A DNA stretch of 64,000 bases from Pseudomonadota bacterium (lineage in GTDB: Bacteria; Desulfobacterota; Desulfobacteria; Desulfobacterales; Desulfolunaceae): the NCBI GenBank assembly GCA_018818835.1, contig JAHIRD010000030.1:1-64000 (forward strand). Direction: 5' to 3'. The notes under the pieces are model-generated. The model was not told the DNA's origin. It saw only the letters and a list, made by a program, of their open reading frames with translations, and made no database searches. Position 1 is the stretch's first letter; each line of letters starts with the position of its first letter. The translations under genes were made by a program, and so were the position numbers. Below, in pieces: positions 16,457 through 24,527 of the stretch.

Positions 16457-18133
16457 TTATTCTTTTCTGAGATCCTTTCTCAGAATTTTTCCAACTGTTG
16501 ATTTGGGTAGTTCCGTTCTGAATTCTATTTTTGTCGGCAATTTGTATTTTGCCAGTTTGTCCTTGCAGTAATCAATCAATTCTTCTTCCGTAGCAGTCTG
16601 TCCGGCTTTGAGAACCACGAAGACTTTGATCTGTTCACCACGGGTTTCGTGGGGTATGCCGATGGCACAGGCTTCCTCCACTTTGGGGTGTTCATAAAAA
16701 ATTTCATCAATATCACGTGGATACACGTTGTAACCTCCTGAAAGAATCATGTCTTTTTTTCTGTCCACAATATAAAAATAACCGTCTTCATCCATTTTGG
16801 CAATGTCACCGGTATAAAGCCATCCGTCTTTCATCGTATCGTTTGTGGCATCGGGACGGTTCCAGTAGCCCTGCATCACTTGGGGCCCCCGGATTACAAG
16901 TTCACCGATTTCACCTGTGGGCATATCAGTCATTCCGTCATCAAGGCTGACAATGCGGCATTCCGTGTCGGATATGGGGAGACCGATACTACCGATTTTA
17001 CGTGTTCCCTTAAATGGATTCGAATGGGTAACAGGAGACGATTCAGTCATTCCGAAACCTTCTGAAATTGATGCCCCTGTTTTTTCCTGGAATGTTTTAA
17101 GAACTTCCACAGGAAGGGGTGCGCTTCCCGAAAAACAGCCTTTGATACATGAAAGGTCTGTTTTAGCCATGTCCGGGTGGTTAAGCATACCGATCAGCAT
17201 GGTGGGGACCAGGGGTGCGAAGGTGGGTTTGAATTTTCGAATGGCCTCCAGAAGTTCCTTGGGCTGGGGTTTGGGAATCAGCACAATGGTCCAGCCTGCT
17301 GAAAGGGCAAGATTCATGGAACATGAAATCCCGAAAATGTGAAAAAAGGGCAGGGCGCCAAGCATGATTTCATGATCGCCCTCAATGAATTCCGGGAACC
17401 AGGCATCCAGTGCCTGGGGTTGTTTGATCAGATTGCTGTGGCTGAGCATGACACCTTTGGAAACCCCTGTGGTTCCACCGGTGTATTGAAGCATGGCAAT
17501 ATCATCGGGTTTGATGGTGACCACCGGTGGATTGGGTTTGTGGGATTTAATCACATCCTTCCACGAATAGAGACGGTCAGCAGGCTTCACATCGGCTGCC
17601 AGTTTTTTCTTTTTTGCCACCAGGGGAAAAAGAAGGCTTTTTGGAAAGGGGAGATAATCGCCGATGGATGTATAGATGATCTGATTAATGGTCGTTTTGG
17701 GACGAAGGTCCAGCATTCTGTCCACAAGAAGGTCAAGGGTCACAAGAACTTTGGCTTGGGAATCGTTGAACTGGTGTTCAAGCTCACGATTGGTGTAAAG
17801 TGGGTTGTTCATCACCACAATTCCACCCATTTTCAGGATCGCTGCGTAAGCGACCACGCAGGGAATGATATTGGGAAGAAGAATGGCCACACGATCACCC
17901 TGTTTGACTCCAAAATCATCAAGACAGCTGGCAAAACGGTTTCTCATACCGATAAGCTCTCGATATGTCATGGTGTATCCCATGAAAATCAAGGCGGGTC
18001 GGTCCGGGTATGTTTGGGCAATTTTTTCTAGTTTTTCCGGCAGGCATATGTGTTCATAATCAATATTGTGAGGGACACCGTTGTCGTAATGGCTGAGCCA
18101 TGGCTTATCTGAGTACGTGATGATTTCAGACAA
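16457..18133 (-). CDS. Long-chain fatty acid-CoA ligase (AMP-forming)
   Basis: 558 residues. The start codon is TTG (18133), fixed by GGAGG five bases upstream and by the protein beginning MSEIITYSDKPW. The adenylate-forming motifs are present: P-loop-like YTGGTTGVSKG (217-227), GFGMTESSPVTH, YTGDIAKMDEDGYF, and the C-terminal catalytic lysine K549 in STVGKILRKDL. It activates fatty acids to acyl-CoA in the cytoplasm at the expense of ATP to AMP. It lies between thiolase and hydratase genes on the same strand; the long leader (18134-18385) suggests its own promoter. The TTG start may lower its translation. Confidence 0.92.
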   Translation of the reverse strand: MSEIITYSDKPWLSHYDNGVPHNIDYEHICLPEKLEKIAQTYPDRPALIFMGYTMTYRELIGMRNRFASCLDDFGVKQGDRVAILLPNIIPCVVAYAAILKMGGIVVMNNPLYTNRELEHQFNDSQAKVLVTLDLLVDRMLDLRPKTTINQIIYTSIGDYLPFPKSLLFPLVAKKKKLAADVKPADRLYSWKDVIKSHKPNPPVVTIKPDDIAMLQYTGGTTGVSKGVMLSHSNLIKQPQALDAWFPEFIEGDHEIMLGALPFFHIFGISCSMNLALSAGWTIVLIPKPQPKELLEAIRKFKPTFAPLVPTMLIGMLNHPDMAKTDLSCIKGCFSGSAPLPVEVLKTFQEKTGASISEGFGMTESSPVTHSNPFKGTRKIGSIGLPISDTECRIVSLDDGMTDMPTGEIGELVIRGPQVMQGYWNRPDATNDTMKDGWLYTGDIAKMDEDGYFYIVDRKKDMILSGGYNVYPRDIDEIFYEHPKVEEACAIGIPHETRGEQIKVFVVLKAGQTATEEELIDYCKDKLAKYKLPTKIEFRTELPKSTVGKILRKDLRKE

Positions 18134-18305
18134 AGTAACCTCCTTGTTCGCGAGAATGATTTCTGTGACGAGCCTGGTTTTGAAATGGTGATATTACTAT
18201 TTCATAGCATGATCCCCTTAAAAATCAAATGATAAAACAAGGCATAAACAAGATCACATAAGCTGAAGGAAATTGAGGGGTTCGCTCCGTCACAGGAGGA
18301 GGAAC

Positions 18306-18365
18306 ATGCTTAAAATTTCTGGAGGTGAATACGGTGTTGTTTTACGGCTACTATGTCCGGGTTGA
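18306..18365 (+). other. Possible 19-codon small ORF with strong ribosome-binding site
   Basis: An ATG at 18306 lies six bases after GGAGGAGG and opens 19 codons (MLKISGGEYGVVLRLLCPG) before a stop. The terminator hairpin at 18386-18424 follows. Neighbouring genes are on the other strand. Without conservation data it could be chance. The rest of 18134-18385 shows nothing else. Confidence 0.25.
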
Positions 18366-18385
18366 TCTGAAATTATCAAAGAACT

Positions 18386-18424
18386 ATAAAAGATCCGCAG
18401 CCTTTGACAGGCTGCGGATCATAT
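18386..18424 (-). terminator. Terminator after the thiolase gene
   Basis: GATCCGCAGCC and GGCTGCGGATC form an 11-bp stem with a seven-base loop; on the minus strand TTTTAT follows. It lies just past the thiolase stop at 18440 and separates it from the acyl-CoA ligase. Confidence 0.75.
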
Positions 18425-18439
18425 AAGCAGTCCGTGTGA

Positions 18440-19621
18440 TCAGACTTTTTCTATCAGAACGGCAACGCCGTTACCAAAACCGCCGCACAGAGTGGCGATT
18501 CCGTATTTTGCGTCGGGCTTTTCCGTTTTCATTACATTAAGAAGTGTAACGATAATTCGAGCACCGGATTCACCCAGAGGATGACCCAGAGCAATGGCGC
18601 CGCCCCAGAGATTTACTTTATCAAAGGGTGCGTTGGGTTTGTCGATACCGGTTTCACGGATGCAGGCAAGGGCTTGTGCCGCAAAGGCTTCGTTCATTTC
18701 CACAACACCGATGTCTTCTTTTTTGATGCCTGTTTTTTTGATGATTTTTTCGATGGTAACAGCCGGTCCCATACCCATAATCGTGGGATCATTTCCTTCC
18801 TGGACTCCGAAGGAGTATTTGTACGTGTAGGAAAGGCCCAGTTCATCCGCTTTTTTCCGGCTCATCATCAAAAGGGCCGCTGCACCGGCAGTCAAGGGTG
18901 AAGATGTGGCAGCCGTGACACGGCCATCCAGTTTGAATGGTGTTCTCATGGTGGCCATATGGGCTGGATCAAGGGTTTCACGGATCCATTGATCTTTTTC
19001 AACCAAGAGGTCGTTACCGGCCTCGTCTTTGCCCATGAGAGGAACGATTTCTTTCTTGAATTTTCCTGAAATGGTTGCAGCATGGGCATTCTTGTGGGAA
19101 TAGATGGCCATGTTTTCCATGTCGGCTCTGGAAATGTCGTACATTTCAGCGACTTTTTCTGCGGTGTTGCCCATGGGGATATCACCGATGAAGTAACGTT
19201 GCATGAATTGGTCCGGGAATGCCATATTGGCGCCCATGGGAACCTTTTCCATATCTTCAACGCCAGCTGCGATCATGATGTCCGCTTCTCCGGTCATGAT
19301 GGCTCTGGCTGCGTTGATGGTGGCTGTCATGCCTGAAGGGCACTGGTTGGAAACGGTCTGGGATCCTACGCGCTCCGGATAACCATGGGCAAGCCAGGCC
19401 AATCGACCGATATCATTCTGGTAGCCCGAAGGATTGGCAGTACCCACGATAACGGTATCCACGTCTTCGGGTTTGACTTTGGGATTTCTTTCAAACAGAG
19501 CTTTGTATACGGCAGCTAAGGTCTGATCTGGTTTGAGCTCCTTGAACCATCCTTTTTGTGCATGGGCCCGGACATTGGCGGTTCTGACACCATCGATAAA
19601 TACGCATTCTCTTAATTCCAT
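18440..19621 (-). CDS. Acetyl-CoA acyltransferase (thiolase)
   Basis: 393 residues, ATG preceded by GAGGAG. Catalytic residues of thiolases are visible: nucleophile C94 in SNQCPSGMTA, H347 in GGAIALGHPLGESGARI and C379 in ATLCGGFGNG. It catalyses thiolytic cleavage of 3-ketoacyl-CoA (or the reverse condensation to acetoacetyl-CoA) in the cytoplasm. Length and motifs are normal for the family. It is first in the minus-strand fatty-acid cluster and divergent from a MerR-type regulator, which probably controls it from the 319-bp gap between them. Degradative versus biosynthetic direction cannot be fixed from sequence. Confidence 0.93.
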   Translation of the reverse strand: MELRECVFIDGVRTANVRAHAQKGWFKELKPDQTLAAVYKALFERNPKVKPEDVDTVIVGTANPSGYQNDIGRLAWLAHGYPERVGSQTVSNQCPSGMTATINAARAIMTGEADIMIAAGVEDMEKVPMGANMAFPDQFMQRYFIGDIPMGNTAEKVAEMYDISRADMENMAIYSHKNAHAATISGKFKKEIVPLMGKDEAGNDLLVEKDQWIRETLDPAHMATMRTPFKLDGRVTAATSSPLTAGAAALLMMSRKKADELGLSYTYKYSFGVQEGNDPTIMGMGPAVTIEKIIKKTGIKKEDIGVVEMNEAFAAQALACIRETGIDKPNAPFDKVNLWGGAIALGHPLGESGARIIVTLLNVMKTEKPDAKYGIATLCGGFGNGVAVLIEKV

Positions 19622-19738
19622 CGTTAAAATCTCCTCGTTGAATGTTTCTCAAAAAACATGAACCGGTTTGAATACGAAAGATGTACGTGTGACGATTTAT
19701 TTTTTTTAAAATAGTATAAACAATTCATTAAAAAATAT

Positions 19739-19758
19739 ATAGTGAGACTACACACTAT
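19739..19758. promoter_or_regulatory. Candidate operator between thiolase and MerR genes
   Basis: ATAGTG (19739-19744) and CACTAT (19753-19758) form an inverted repeat with an eight-base centre in an AT-rich divergent intergenic region (19622-19939). A weak promoter-like pair (TTGACG at 19825, TAAGTA at 19848, 17 bp apart) points toward the MerR gene. The geometry fits a MerR-type dimer site but binding is inferred. Confidence 0.4.
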
Positions 19759-19939
19759 GTGTTACAACCGTATAATTTATTAGTCTGATCGTTGTCAAGA
19801 AGATAAATCGATTTTTTTTTACTGTTGACGAAAAATCAATCTGACGCTAAGTATTGTCCCGAAAATTGTTAAAATAAAGTGGCTTGTGGGTGGGTCATAA
19901 TTACGCCTGCCCTGGATATGACCCTGAGGATGGCCAATC

Positions 19940-20647
19940 ATGAAAATCAGTGAGTTAGTCAGCCGTACAAACGTGGCTCGGGAAACGATCCATTATTATA
20001 TCCGGGAAGGGGTGCTGGCCAAGCCCCGGAAAAAAGGGAAGAACACGGCGGACTATGACGAAGGTTACATCGATCAGATACGGATCATCAAAGGTCTTCA
20101 GGATAACTATTACCTGCCCCTTTCAGTCATAAAAAAAATTCTGAAAAGCCAGAAAAAGAAATCGGTTCTTGATCAGTCGACCTTATGGATACACAGCGAA
20201 TATTCCAGACCCATTGATCAGCTTTTATCCGAAGTGGTGGAAGGCAGGGAAAAATTCATCGAACTCACAGGACTGGATGGCCGATGGGTGGATCAGATGG
20301 AATCCTGGGGTGTTCTTGCGTCCCAGGTCCGGAATGGTGTTAAAATTTATTCCAGGGATGATGTGGTCATCGGAAAACTGATCTCTGATATGGGTACTTC
20401 GGGTTTTGGCTCCAAGGAGGGGTATGATCCGGAAGAACTCCGCCGTTTTGTGGATTTTTTCAGGTCTGTTGCCAAGGATTGGATGATCCGATATATCGAA
20501 CCCAGCCTTGAAATGGCCACCTCCGAGGATTTTACGGCCAAGGGTGGTCAGTTTACGGAAATGATGAGCCTCTTTTTTTACCATGCCTTTCGGCGAATCG
20601 TACGCGAAGAATTCGCAAAATTCTTGAAAAATATTGCCAAAGATTAA
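19940..20647 (+). CDS. MerR-family transcriptional regulator
   Basis: 235 residues, ATG preceded by GAGGA. Residues 1-70 form the winged helix of MerR proteins (MKISELVSRTNVARETIHYY ... LQDNYYLPLSVIKKIL). The rest is a longer helical effector region (about 165 residues) with no cysteine cluster, so it is not a metal sensor of the classical type. Its divergent position next to thiolase, acyl-CoA ligase and hydratase suggests it senses an acyl-CoA or fatty acid and controls that cluster. It is followed directly by the 20-mer repeat element. Confidence 0.85.
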   Translation: MKISELVSRTNVARETIHYYIREGVLAKPRKKGKNTADYDEGYIDQIRIIKGLQDNYYLPLSVIKKILKSQKKKSVLDQSTLWIHSEYSRPIDQLLSEVVEGREKFIELTGLDGRWVDQMESWGVLASQVRNGVKIYSRDDVVIGKLISDMGTSGFGSKEGYDPEELRRFVDFFRSVAKDWMIRYIEPSLEMATSEDFTAKGGQFTEMMSLFFYHAFRRIVREEFAKFLKNIAKD

Positions 20648-20663
20648 CCTGAAAATCGGTTAA

Positions 20664-21063
20664 ATAGCACTGAAGAACACGAAGAGCACCTTGCGGCAGA
20701 CAGTGTTCCAATGTCCGTGGTCGTCTGTGTTCGTCTACGAAAGAAATAGCCTGGACAAACATGGACTGTCACGGACAAACATGGACTGTCACGGACAAGC
20801 ACGGACTGTCACGGACAAGCACGGACTGTCACGGACAAGCACGGACTGTCACGGACAAGCACGGACTGTCACGGACAAGCACGGGCTGTCACGGACAAGC
20901 ACGGGCTGTCACGGACAATCACGGACTGTCACGGACAAACACGGGCTGTCACGGACAAACACGGACATGTTCCGCAGACGGTGTTGCAAGGCCTGGGATT
21001 GAAACGTTGTTTTCTTTTTTATCCATCACCCGTTCGTGCAGATCACTGAAGAACACGAAGACG
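20664..21063 (+). repeat. Dispersed element, copy B, with 10-11 tandem 20-bp units
   Basis: The copy is bounded by CACTGAAGAACACGAAGA at both ends (about 20669 and 21044). Inside, after CGGCAGACAGTGTTCC and an arm GTCCGTGGTCGTCTGTG, a 20-bp unit GGACAAGCACGGACTGTCAC repeats ten times plus a partial unit from 20753 to about 20970, with single-base variants (AAACATG, GGGCTGTC, AATCACG). CGCAGACGGTGTTGCAAGG and half of the terminal hairpin follow. Other copies (3236-3512, 50327-50495) have about two units. Because 20 is not a multiple of three and the unit lacks stops, open frames run through it in several frames; these are not genes. It fills the gap 20648-21109. Confidence 0.9.
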
Positions 21064-21109
21064 GGCAATTAAAGCCTCTGGCGGCCGTGCCCTTAAATGA
21101 AATCCGACG

Positions 21110-21283
21110 TTATTTAAACAAATGGCAAAGTCCTATAGCCGTGGTCATGGCAAGGACATACCAGACAAGAAATTTTATTGAATTCCGGATCATGCTGTCT
21201 CTGTGCTGATCCATGGAATTGTTCCAGGTTTCCTCGGGTGAGATCAGATATTTTATAAAGTCTGTGATGGATGATATGTTCAT
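21110..21283 (-). CDS. Possible small single-span membrane protein
   Basis: An ORF of about 57 codons from ATG 21283 (an upstream ATG at 21307 is in frame). The C-terminal third is hydrophobic (FLVWYVLAMTTAIGLCHLF) and could form one membrane helix; the N-terminal part is polar (SPEETWNNSMDQHRDSM). The ribosome-binding site is weak. It is divergent from the MocR-type gene at 21412. I do not recognise a family. It could be a real small protein or a chance frame. Confidence 0.35.
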   Translation of the reverse strand: MNISSITDFIKYLISPEETWNNSMDQHRDSMIRNSIKFLVWYVLAMTTAIGLCHLFK

Positions 21284-21411
21284 GGTTTTTTCGTCCCGGT
21301 GAATCACGATGGATCTGTCTTTGTTTTTTTGGTGTGATTTTATATGGAAAAGGTGTAAAAAAACAGATACAGAATTTTAGAAAAATAAGCATAACAGATC
21401 CGGGAGATTCC

Positions 21412-22878
21412 ATGAAATTATCAAAAGAGCCTTTTCACTATGAGCGTCTGGTGGAAGAACTTGAATTGAAGATCGCCAACGGGACATATAAAATCGGTGA
21501 GAAGCTGCCTTCGATCAGGGATTTTCATGAGCAGCAGAACCTGAGTATCAGTACGGTGTACAAGGCCTATGTCGAACTTGAAATGATGGGATTGGTCGAG
21601 GCCAGGCCCAAATCTGGCTACTATGTGAGTGGTTTTACCAAAACCCTCAAAGAACCTACCTTCAGCCTTAAAAAGTCTCCGCCCAGAAAGGTTGATCTGG
21701 CCGCCATTATTCATACGGTCCACCAGGCCATCAGCGACCCCCGCATGCTTCCCCTCGGGGGACTTGTGATCGCTCCGGAACGTTTGCCCTACAAGCAATT
21801 CGCACGAATACTAAAAGGGATATCGGCAGACCTTATGAAGTCCCTTCTTGTGTATGAACTGCCTGAGGGGAATATAGAACTCAGACGTCAGGTGGCCATG
21901 AGGACACCGGGTATTGAAGGCGGGGTGGACCCCGACGATATTATTATGACCAATGGCTGTATGGAGGCCCTGGCCTTATCTCTCCAGGCTGTGGTTCGCC
22001 CTGGAGATACGGTGATTATTGAGCGGCCCACCTTTTTTGTCGTTCTCCAGCTTCTGGAGGAAATGGGTATTTACGTCATCGAAATTCCCACGGACCCCAC
22101 AACGGGCATGGATATGGCTGCCCTGAAAAAAATCATTGAAACAAACACAGTCAAAGCCTGTATCACCCAGCCGAATTTTCAGAATCCCCTGGGGGCACTT
22201 ATGCCCGACGCTACCAAGCGTGACATGGTGGAATTCTTGAACAGCAAAGACATCGTCATTATTGAAGACAATATCTATTCGGAACTTTATTTCGGGGAGT
22301 CCAAACCCGTGTCCTTGAAACGGTTTGACAGGAAAGATCTGGTGATTACCTGCTCGTCGTTTTCCAAAACCCTTGCCCCAGGCCTCAGAATCGGCTGGGT
22401 GATTCCGGGGCAACGGTTCAAAGATCGGATACAACGGTTGAAAACAGGTTTTTCCGTTTCAACTTCGTCACTGGATCAGTATGTTCTGGCTGAATTTCTT
22501 TCCGGTGGCGGCTATGACCGCCACTTAAGGGTCTTGCGTTCCCAGGTCAGAAAGCAGGTCCGGGCCACGGCCCAGGCGGTGCAGAATTTTTTTCCGGAAA
22601 AAACACGCCTGATGATACCCCAGGGCGGTGCCTTTCTCTGGGTGCAATTGCCCGATGGAATTGACAGCGTGGCGTTGTACTGGAAAGCCCTGGAGCATAA
22701 GATCGCCATTTTGCCGGGAACCGTTTGCTCGGCATCCCATATGTTTGGAAACCATGTGCGCCTGAGTTGCGGATATCCGGTCACCAACACCATTCTTGAA
22801 GGGATTCGGACCTTGGGGAATCTGGTGCGTGGGATGGACAAAGAAAACACTTTATCCCATAGAAAAAAAAGTTTATAA
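21412..22878 (+). CDS. MocR-type regulator: GntR DNA-binding plus aminotransferase fold
   Basis: The ATG at 21412 follows GGGAGA; an in-frame extension to 21271 lacks a matching site. The 488-residue protein has a GntR winged helix (KIGEKLPSIRDFHEQQNLSI and STVYKAYVELEMMGLVEAR) followed by a fold-type I aminotransferase domain with NPLG, IIEDNIYSELYF and the PLP-lysine motif SSFSKTLAPGLRIG. MocR proteins use PLP as a cofactor to sense amino acids or B6 vitamers and regulate a neighbouring gene. The target is not obvious; purB follows 52 bases later on the same strand. Confidence 0.9.
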   Translation: MKLSKEPFHYERLVEELELKIANGTYKIGEKLPSIRDFHEQQNLSISTVYKAYVELEMMGLVEARPKSGYYVSGFTKTLKEPTFSLKKSPPRKVDLAAIIHTVHQAISDPRMLPLGGLVIAPERLPYKQFARILKGISADLMKSLLVYELPEGNIELRRQVAMRTPGIEGGVDPDDIIMTNGCMEALALSLQAVVRPGDTVIIERPTFFVVLQLLEEMGIYVIEIPTDPTTGMDMAALKKIIETNTVKACITQPNFQNPLGALMPDATKRDMVEFLNSKDIVIIEDNIYSELYFGESKPVSLKRFDRKDLVITCSSFSKTLAPGLRIGWVIPGQRFKDRIQRLKTGFSVSTSSLDQYVLAEFLSGGGYDRHLRVLRSQVRKQVRATAQAVQNFFPEKTRLMIPQGGAFLWVQLPDGIDSVALYWKALEHKIAILPGTVCSASHMFGNHVRLSCGYPVTNTILEGIRTLGNLVRGMDKENTLSHRKKSL

Positions 22879-22930
22879 GACAGGCACGAAAAAAGGCCAT
22901 AAATCCGAACATCGATGAAGGGAGATTTAT

Positions 22931-24295
22931 ATGGAAAGCATCATGGCATTGTCTGTGCTGGACGGACGGTACAAACGCCTGACCAACGAACTCAGGGATA
23001 CGTTCTCGGAGTATGGGCTGATTAAATTCAGGGTCAGGGTGGAAATCGAATGGCTCAAATTTCTGGTCAGGGATTTGAAGCTTGCGGATATCTCTGAAGC
23101 TGATCTTACAAAGGCCGATGGGATAATGGCCGCATTCAACGGTGACAGCGCACTAAGGGTCAAGGCTATTGAAAAAACAACAAACCATGATGTAAAAGCC
23201 GTGGAGTATTATATCAAAGAAGAGCTGGACCGTTCAGGTTTGTCAGCCATACGGGAATGGGTTCATTTTTCATGTACTTCCGATGACATCAACAACACGG
23301 CCTATGCCTTGATGATCAAGGAGGGCATCAGCCTTGTTCTTGTGGTGATGAAAAATCTTCTTGACGTCATTGAAACCCTTGCCTTGACATACAAAGGCCA
23401 GGCCATGATGTCCCGGACCCATGGCCAGCCCGCAACCCCCACAACCACAGGCAAGGAAATGGTGAATTTTGCCTGGCGACTGAGAAAAGAGATCCGGGTC
23501 ATGGAAGCCCTTGAGATCGAAGCCAAAATGAACGGGGCCACCGGGAATTTCAATGCCCATGTGTTCGCCTTTCCGGACATTGACTGGATTGCTGCTGAAA
23601 AAAGATTTATTACGGATTGCCTTGGCTTGAAACCCCTCTTGTATACCACCCAGATCAATCCCAACAGCTACATTTCACAGACCCTCCATTCCATGATACG
23701 TGCTGCGGCCATTATCATTGATATAGACCGGGATATGTGGGGTTACATTTCCCTGGGCTATTTCAAACAGAAACTCAAGGATGGAGAGGTGGGTTCCTCA
23801 ACCATGCCCCACAAAGTAAATCCCATTGATTTTGAAAACAGTGAAGGGAACATGGGTATCGCCATTTCCATGATGGAACACCTTTCCGTGAAGCTGCTTC
23901 AGTCACGTTTCCAACGGGATTTGACTGACAGTACGGTGTTGAGGAATATGGGAGCTCTTTTTGGATATTATTTGATTGGGCTTAAGAACGCCATCAAAGG
24001 CATGGGCAAGCTTGAGTTGAACCGGGATGCGATTCTAAAAGATCTTCACGAAAATCAAGAGCTTCTGGCTGAGCCTATCCAGACGGTTATGCGTGTATAT
24101 GGTGAAGACAAGCCCTATGAAAAGCTCAAGGAACTGACCCGGGGTGTGAAAATTACCCGTAAAACCCTGTCGGATTTTATCGCAAAGCTTACAAAAATTC
24201 CTCCCGAGGTCAAAGAACGCATGATGGAGCTGAGTCCCGAGACGTATACGGGCCTAGCCGAACAGCTGGTGGATGAGTATTTCAGGGAAAAATGA
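22931..24295 (+). CDS. purB: Adenylosuccinate lyase
   Basis: 454 residues, ATG preceded by GGGAGA. It is the longer E. coli-type PurB, beginning SVLDGRYKRLTNELRDTFSE. Catalytic features of the fumarase/aspartase superfamily are visible: TSDDINN, SRTHGQPATPTT (catalytic histidine region) and the signature GSSTMPHKVNP with the catalytic serine loop. It cleaves adenylosuccinate and SAICAR in purine synthesis. Co-transcription with the MocR-type gene is possible from the short gap but functionally unexplained. Confidence 0.95.
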   Translation: MESIMALSVLDGRYKRLTNELRDTFSEYGLIKFRVRVEIEWLKFLVRDLKLADISEADLTKADGIMAAFNGDSALRVKAIEKTTNHDVKAVEYYIKEELDRSGLSAIREWVHFSCTSDDINNTAYALMIKEGISLVLVVMKNLLDVIETLALTYKGQAMMSRTHGQPATPTTTGKEMVNFAWRLRKEIRVMEALEIEAKMNGATGNFNAHVFAFPDIDWIAAEKRFITDCLGLKPLLYTTQINPNSYISQTLHSMIRAAAIIIDIDRDMWGYISLGYFKQKLKDGEVGSSTMPHKVNPIDFENSEGNMGIAISMMEHLSVKLLQSRFQRDLTDSTVLRNMGALFGYYLIGLKNAIKGMGKLELNRDAILKDLHENQELLAEPIQTVMRVYGEDKPYEKLKELTRGVKITRKTLSDFIAKLTKIPPEVKERMMELSPETYTGLAEQLVDEYFREK

Positions 24296-24324
24296 GCAGT
24301 GAATTCTTGGGGCGGCTTGGGCTG

Positions 24325-24433
24325 TGGACTGGGGCATAGGTCCTATGGGTCTCATGAGTTTTATAGGTCTCATGGGACTTATGTCATGTGGATAAGTCCG
24401 CGGTCCCAATGGGTATTAACTGGGACCGCGGAC
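24325..24433. repeat. Short iterated repeat followed by a 13-bp hairpin
   Basis: Bases 24329-24385 are built of variants of TATGGGACTTATG and TATAGGTCTCATG; a related string is at 60113-60140, also just after a gene. Then GTCCGCGGTCCCA (24396-24408) and TGGGACCGCGGAC (24421-24433) form a perfect stem. No T-run follows, so it is not a classical terminator. It lies between the convergent purB and response-regulator genes. Confidence 0.7.
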
Positions 24434-24527
24434 CGTCTTCCCCCGATCGTTGTTTTGAACCCACGATTGTGCATCCAAATTCTAAGTGATCCGGCTTAAG
24501 GGCCGGAGGACATGACATAAAAAAAAA

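Noticed and set aside
16128-18031. Long plus-strand frames opposite the fatty-acid genes (and similar frames opposite both hybrid kinases)
   Set aside because: Antisense shadows of well-supported genes.
20753-20970. CRISPR array
   Set aside because: Units are contiguous 20-mers with no spacers and no cas genes; it is a tandem repeat.
20691-21072. Open frames of about 100 codons reading repeated TVTDKHGLSRTST-like peptides
   Set aside because: They are translations of the 20-bp tandem array, open in more than one frame because the unit lacks stops; no ribosome-binding site or family match.
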